NCBI GenBank assembly: GCA_947095535.1
Contig: OX352774.1
Span: forward strand, 266,387,843-266,451,842
Direction of reading: 5' to 3'
Source: Poecilobothrus nobilitatus
Lineage: Eukaryota > Arthropoda > Insecta > Diptera > Dolichopodidae
DNA length: 64,000 nucleotides
A model generated the notes under the pieces. It had not been told where the DNA came from, did no database searches, and saw nothing but the letters and a program-made list of their open reading frames with translations. Positions 61,791-64,000 of the stretch are shown in pieces. The first letter of the stretch is position 1. Every line of letters starts with the position of its first letter. Both the position numbers and the translations under genes were made by a program.

Positions 61791-62630
61791 TGTTCTCAAA
61801 CTCGTCTTCAAACTGGGTTCGTCTAAAGCTTAATTTTTTATTTAGTTATTTTTAAATTATTTAGTTATTTTTGATTTGCCTGGTTTTACTACTTAGCTTA
61901 ATATAGATACAACAAATCAGCAATAGTATTTTACTTCTAAATAACATCCTTTGAGATTAACGAATCTAAAATTAATTTATTAAATTTTAACAAATTTTTA
62001 TTAATTTTATTTTTTGGAGACAATTTAATAATAAATATATCGAGAACGTATTTAAATGAAATCCAATTATAGTCTTTAAACTTAATCGATCCTTAATCTT
62101 GTTAATCCTGATTTTTAATTAGACCAATATTAATTAATTAAAGCTACAAATATTTAAACATTCTTCTTTTAACTCATAGTTATTATTTATACATTATATA
62201 AAGCGATAATATATCCAATTTTAATTATATTTTTTAGTAAACTTAAAAAAAAAAACTAGTTTTAATTAATTTTTTTTTTTCAGGTAATTATCAATATTCT
62301 ACATCTATAATATTAGTCTGATTACTAACAGTAACTTCTATGTTCATCTCGAATGTAATAATGGTGAGAATATAAATGCTTTTTAAATTATTTTTTAATC
62401 TCCGGATATAACAAACTTTTTTTTTTTTAAATTGAATTATTTTTGTTTTTTTTTTATTACTATCAATATTTAAAAAATTATAATTTTAAATTTTTCTCAC
62501 GACCATCAACATAACTATTAACAATCTTTAGATTGAATTAAAAATTTATTTTTCTTTTTTCTCAAACCCATCAAATTTCCAATTACAATTTCAATGTTGG
62601 TAGTCATTTCGAATAATCATGTTCATTTTG
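61791..62630. other. AT-rich noncoding stretch
   Basis: Nothing recognisable. Confidence 0.65.
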
Positions 62631-62650
62631 TTCTTTCTTTCTTTCTTTCT
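62631..62650. repeat. (CTTT)n microsatellite
   Basis: Five tandem TTCT/CTTT units. Confidence 0.9.
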
Positions 62651-64000
62651 GATCCGGATATTGTTCAATTTTCTCCAGAGTTACTGATTTCTTAAATTCA
62701 ATTACCTAAAAAAATAAACAAAAAATAAAAAAAATGACATAATCAATATTATGGGAACCACAGATAATTAATTCCAGCATATTTTAATTGATGTTAATCG
62801 TTTTTAACATTCAAACATTCAAAGGTTTTAATCGTAATTTTTAAAACATCTTAAAAAGTATCTATCTCATAAATGTCTAAAAATGAATTATATTAAATTT
62901 AATTTTTATTGCAAATCAATACAGGTGAACCAGTTTTTTTTCTGTTTGACAAATATTGCAATAGAAGATACTATAAAAAAAAAAACAAATACGATAATCA
63001 TATAAAAATTGTACAAATGTAACCTGTAGCTATTATACGGCCCAAAAACAAACCATCAAATAATCAAACTGAACTCATTCAAGATGAATAGATAATAATT
63101 CTATTTACCTTTAATTTCCTATTCTTTAACATTCCAAATTCCAATTCTCTTGTAGAACTCTCCGTTACTCTCTGCCTTTGTCTTTCTTTCATTTATTCCT
63201 ATCTCATACAATTTTATTTTTTTTTTTTGATTTTGTTCGTCGTTTGATTTTCAACTTATTTCACATTCACTCAACTATAAAAAAACAATTTTCATAAAAA
63301 AAAGTACAGCAAAAAAAAAAACAACTGAAATAAAAAGCAGAGCCAGACAAAATAGAAAAAAAATATGTAAAAAGAAATAGAGAGAGAAAGATAAAGAAAG
63401 AGATAAAAAACACATCCAACCAAACAAGCAAATGGTAGTCAGAATTGTAACGAATGAAAGAAAGAACAACCCATAATCATCATAAGAACACAGAGAAAAA
63501 CCAAAACAAAATTGAAGAGTGAAACGCAAAAAAGTACAAACTAAGAGCATAAAAAAAAGTACAAAAGTAAAAAAAAAATTTTAAAAAAACTACAAACCCT
63601 AAAGCCGTGTAAGCGTAATTCATGTCACTAATCGGAAAAATTTATCATCAGCTTTGGTCGAATGGTTTCACATCAAGCCGAGCGCAAAATGAACAGAGGA
63701 AACAATAATTTCCGGTTGTCTATAATTTAGAAAACATACTTGTATTACATACACATATACAAAGATAGATATATTTAAATAGAAATAAACAAACAGAGGT
63801 AATGAATGATAGTAGTGATGTAGAAATATACATAGATACATAGATAATAAAAATAGATGATTATGTTTATAATGTGAATGAAAATTTCGAGAAAACACAA
63901 AAATACAAGTGAAAAAGAGTTTTTGTCTATATACTCTAGATACTTGTAGTTTCTTTTTATTTTATGATTTTCTTCATCCAGATGTAATTATTGTTGTTTG
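62651..64000. other. noncoding stretch with A/purine-rich block
   Basis: No gene. 63280-63590 is A- and purine-rich on the plus strand (AGAGAGAGAAAGATAAAGAAAG); its complement creates the L/F-rich open frame 63275-63550. 63600-63720 is less AT-rich (AAGCCGTGTAAGCG, CAAGCCGAGCGCAAAATGAA) and may belong to an exon or element continuing past the window, but nothing proves it. Confidence 0.45.

Noticed and set aside
63275..63550. 91-codon minus-strand open frame rich in Leu and Phe, membrane-like
   Set aside because: It is the complement of a purine-rich tract, which inevitably encodes L/F/S-rich peptides; no signal of a real membrane protein beyond composition.
1..64000. CRISPR arrays, bacterial operons, riboswitches, ribosome binding sites
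   Set aside because: The sequence is eukaryotic in all respects (LINEs, SINE, mariner, microsatellites, poly-A tails); the tandem repeats found lack the regular repeat-spacer pattern of CRISPR.

Overview
The window is very AT-rich (by eye about 80% A+T) eukaryotic DNA with almost no coding capacity. Organism: an insect, most likely a fly (Diptera). This is an inference from jockey-type 5'-truncated LINEs, a Tc1/mariner transposase remnant, a tRNA-derived SINE and very many TATATACATATG/ATGTAC words. No complete host gene, convincing host exon or intact RNA gene was found. The longest open frame is 157 codons and belongs to a retrotransposon. The window therefore looks like a giant intron or an intergenic desert filled with decayed mobile DNA.

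Layout. 1-8.5 kb: AT-rich sequence holding a tRNA-like relic (1.53 kb), a possible TIR element (3.17-3.85 kb) and a clear TA-flanked non-autonomous DNA transposon (4.62-5.75 kb, 'element A'). 8.57-9.45 kb: a 5'-truncated LINE with a poly-A tail and an 11-bp target-site duplication. 13.0 and 16.5 kb: two copies, in opposite orientations, of one tRNA-derived SINE family; the second has a 13-bp target-site duplication. 20.9-21.4 kb: a 490-bp GC-richer MITE with 22-bp TIRs. 21.9-23.0 kb: two copies of a dispersed motif, then a decayed ~118-bp tandem array. 24.4-25.2 kb: a second TA-flanked element ('element B'). 26.4-27.8 kb: TA-rich simple repeats. 32.6-33.9 kb (minus): a LINE reverse-transcriptase relic. 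34.9-35.65 kb: 'element C'. 39.0-39.45 kb: a Tc1/mariner transposase remnant. 44.56-45.03 kb (minus): the 3' end of an RTE-like LINE. 51.34-51.62 kb: a near-perfect foldback element. 52.75-54.47 kb: another 5'-truncated LINE. 61.2-61.8 kb: a further copy of the dispersed repeat seen at 22 kb.

The most unusual pattern is in elements A, B and C. Each carries a 12-18 bp GC-richer word that forms its terminal or subterminal inverted repeat and recurs about 8-10 times inside the element in both orientations. The word differs between elements while the architecture is the same. A and B also share TA target duplications and AGGTA(A/G)A tips. They may be a family of non-autonomous Tc1/mariner-like elements with iterated transposase-binding sites. 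No host pathway can be reconstructed here; everything recognisable is selfish DNA in various stages of decay.
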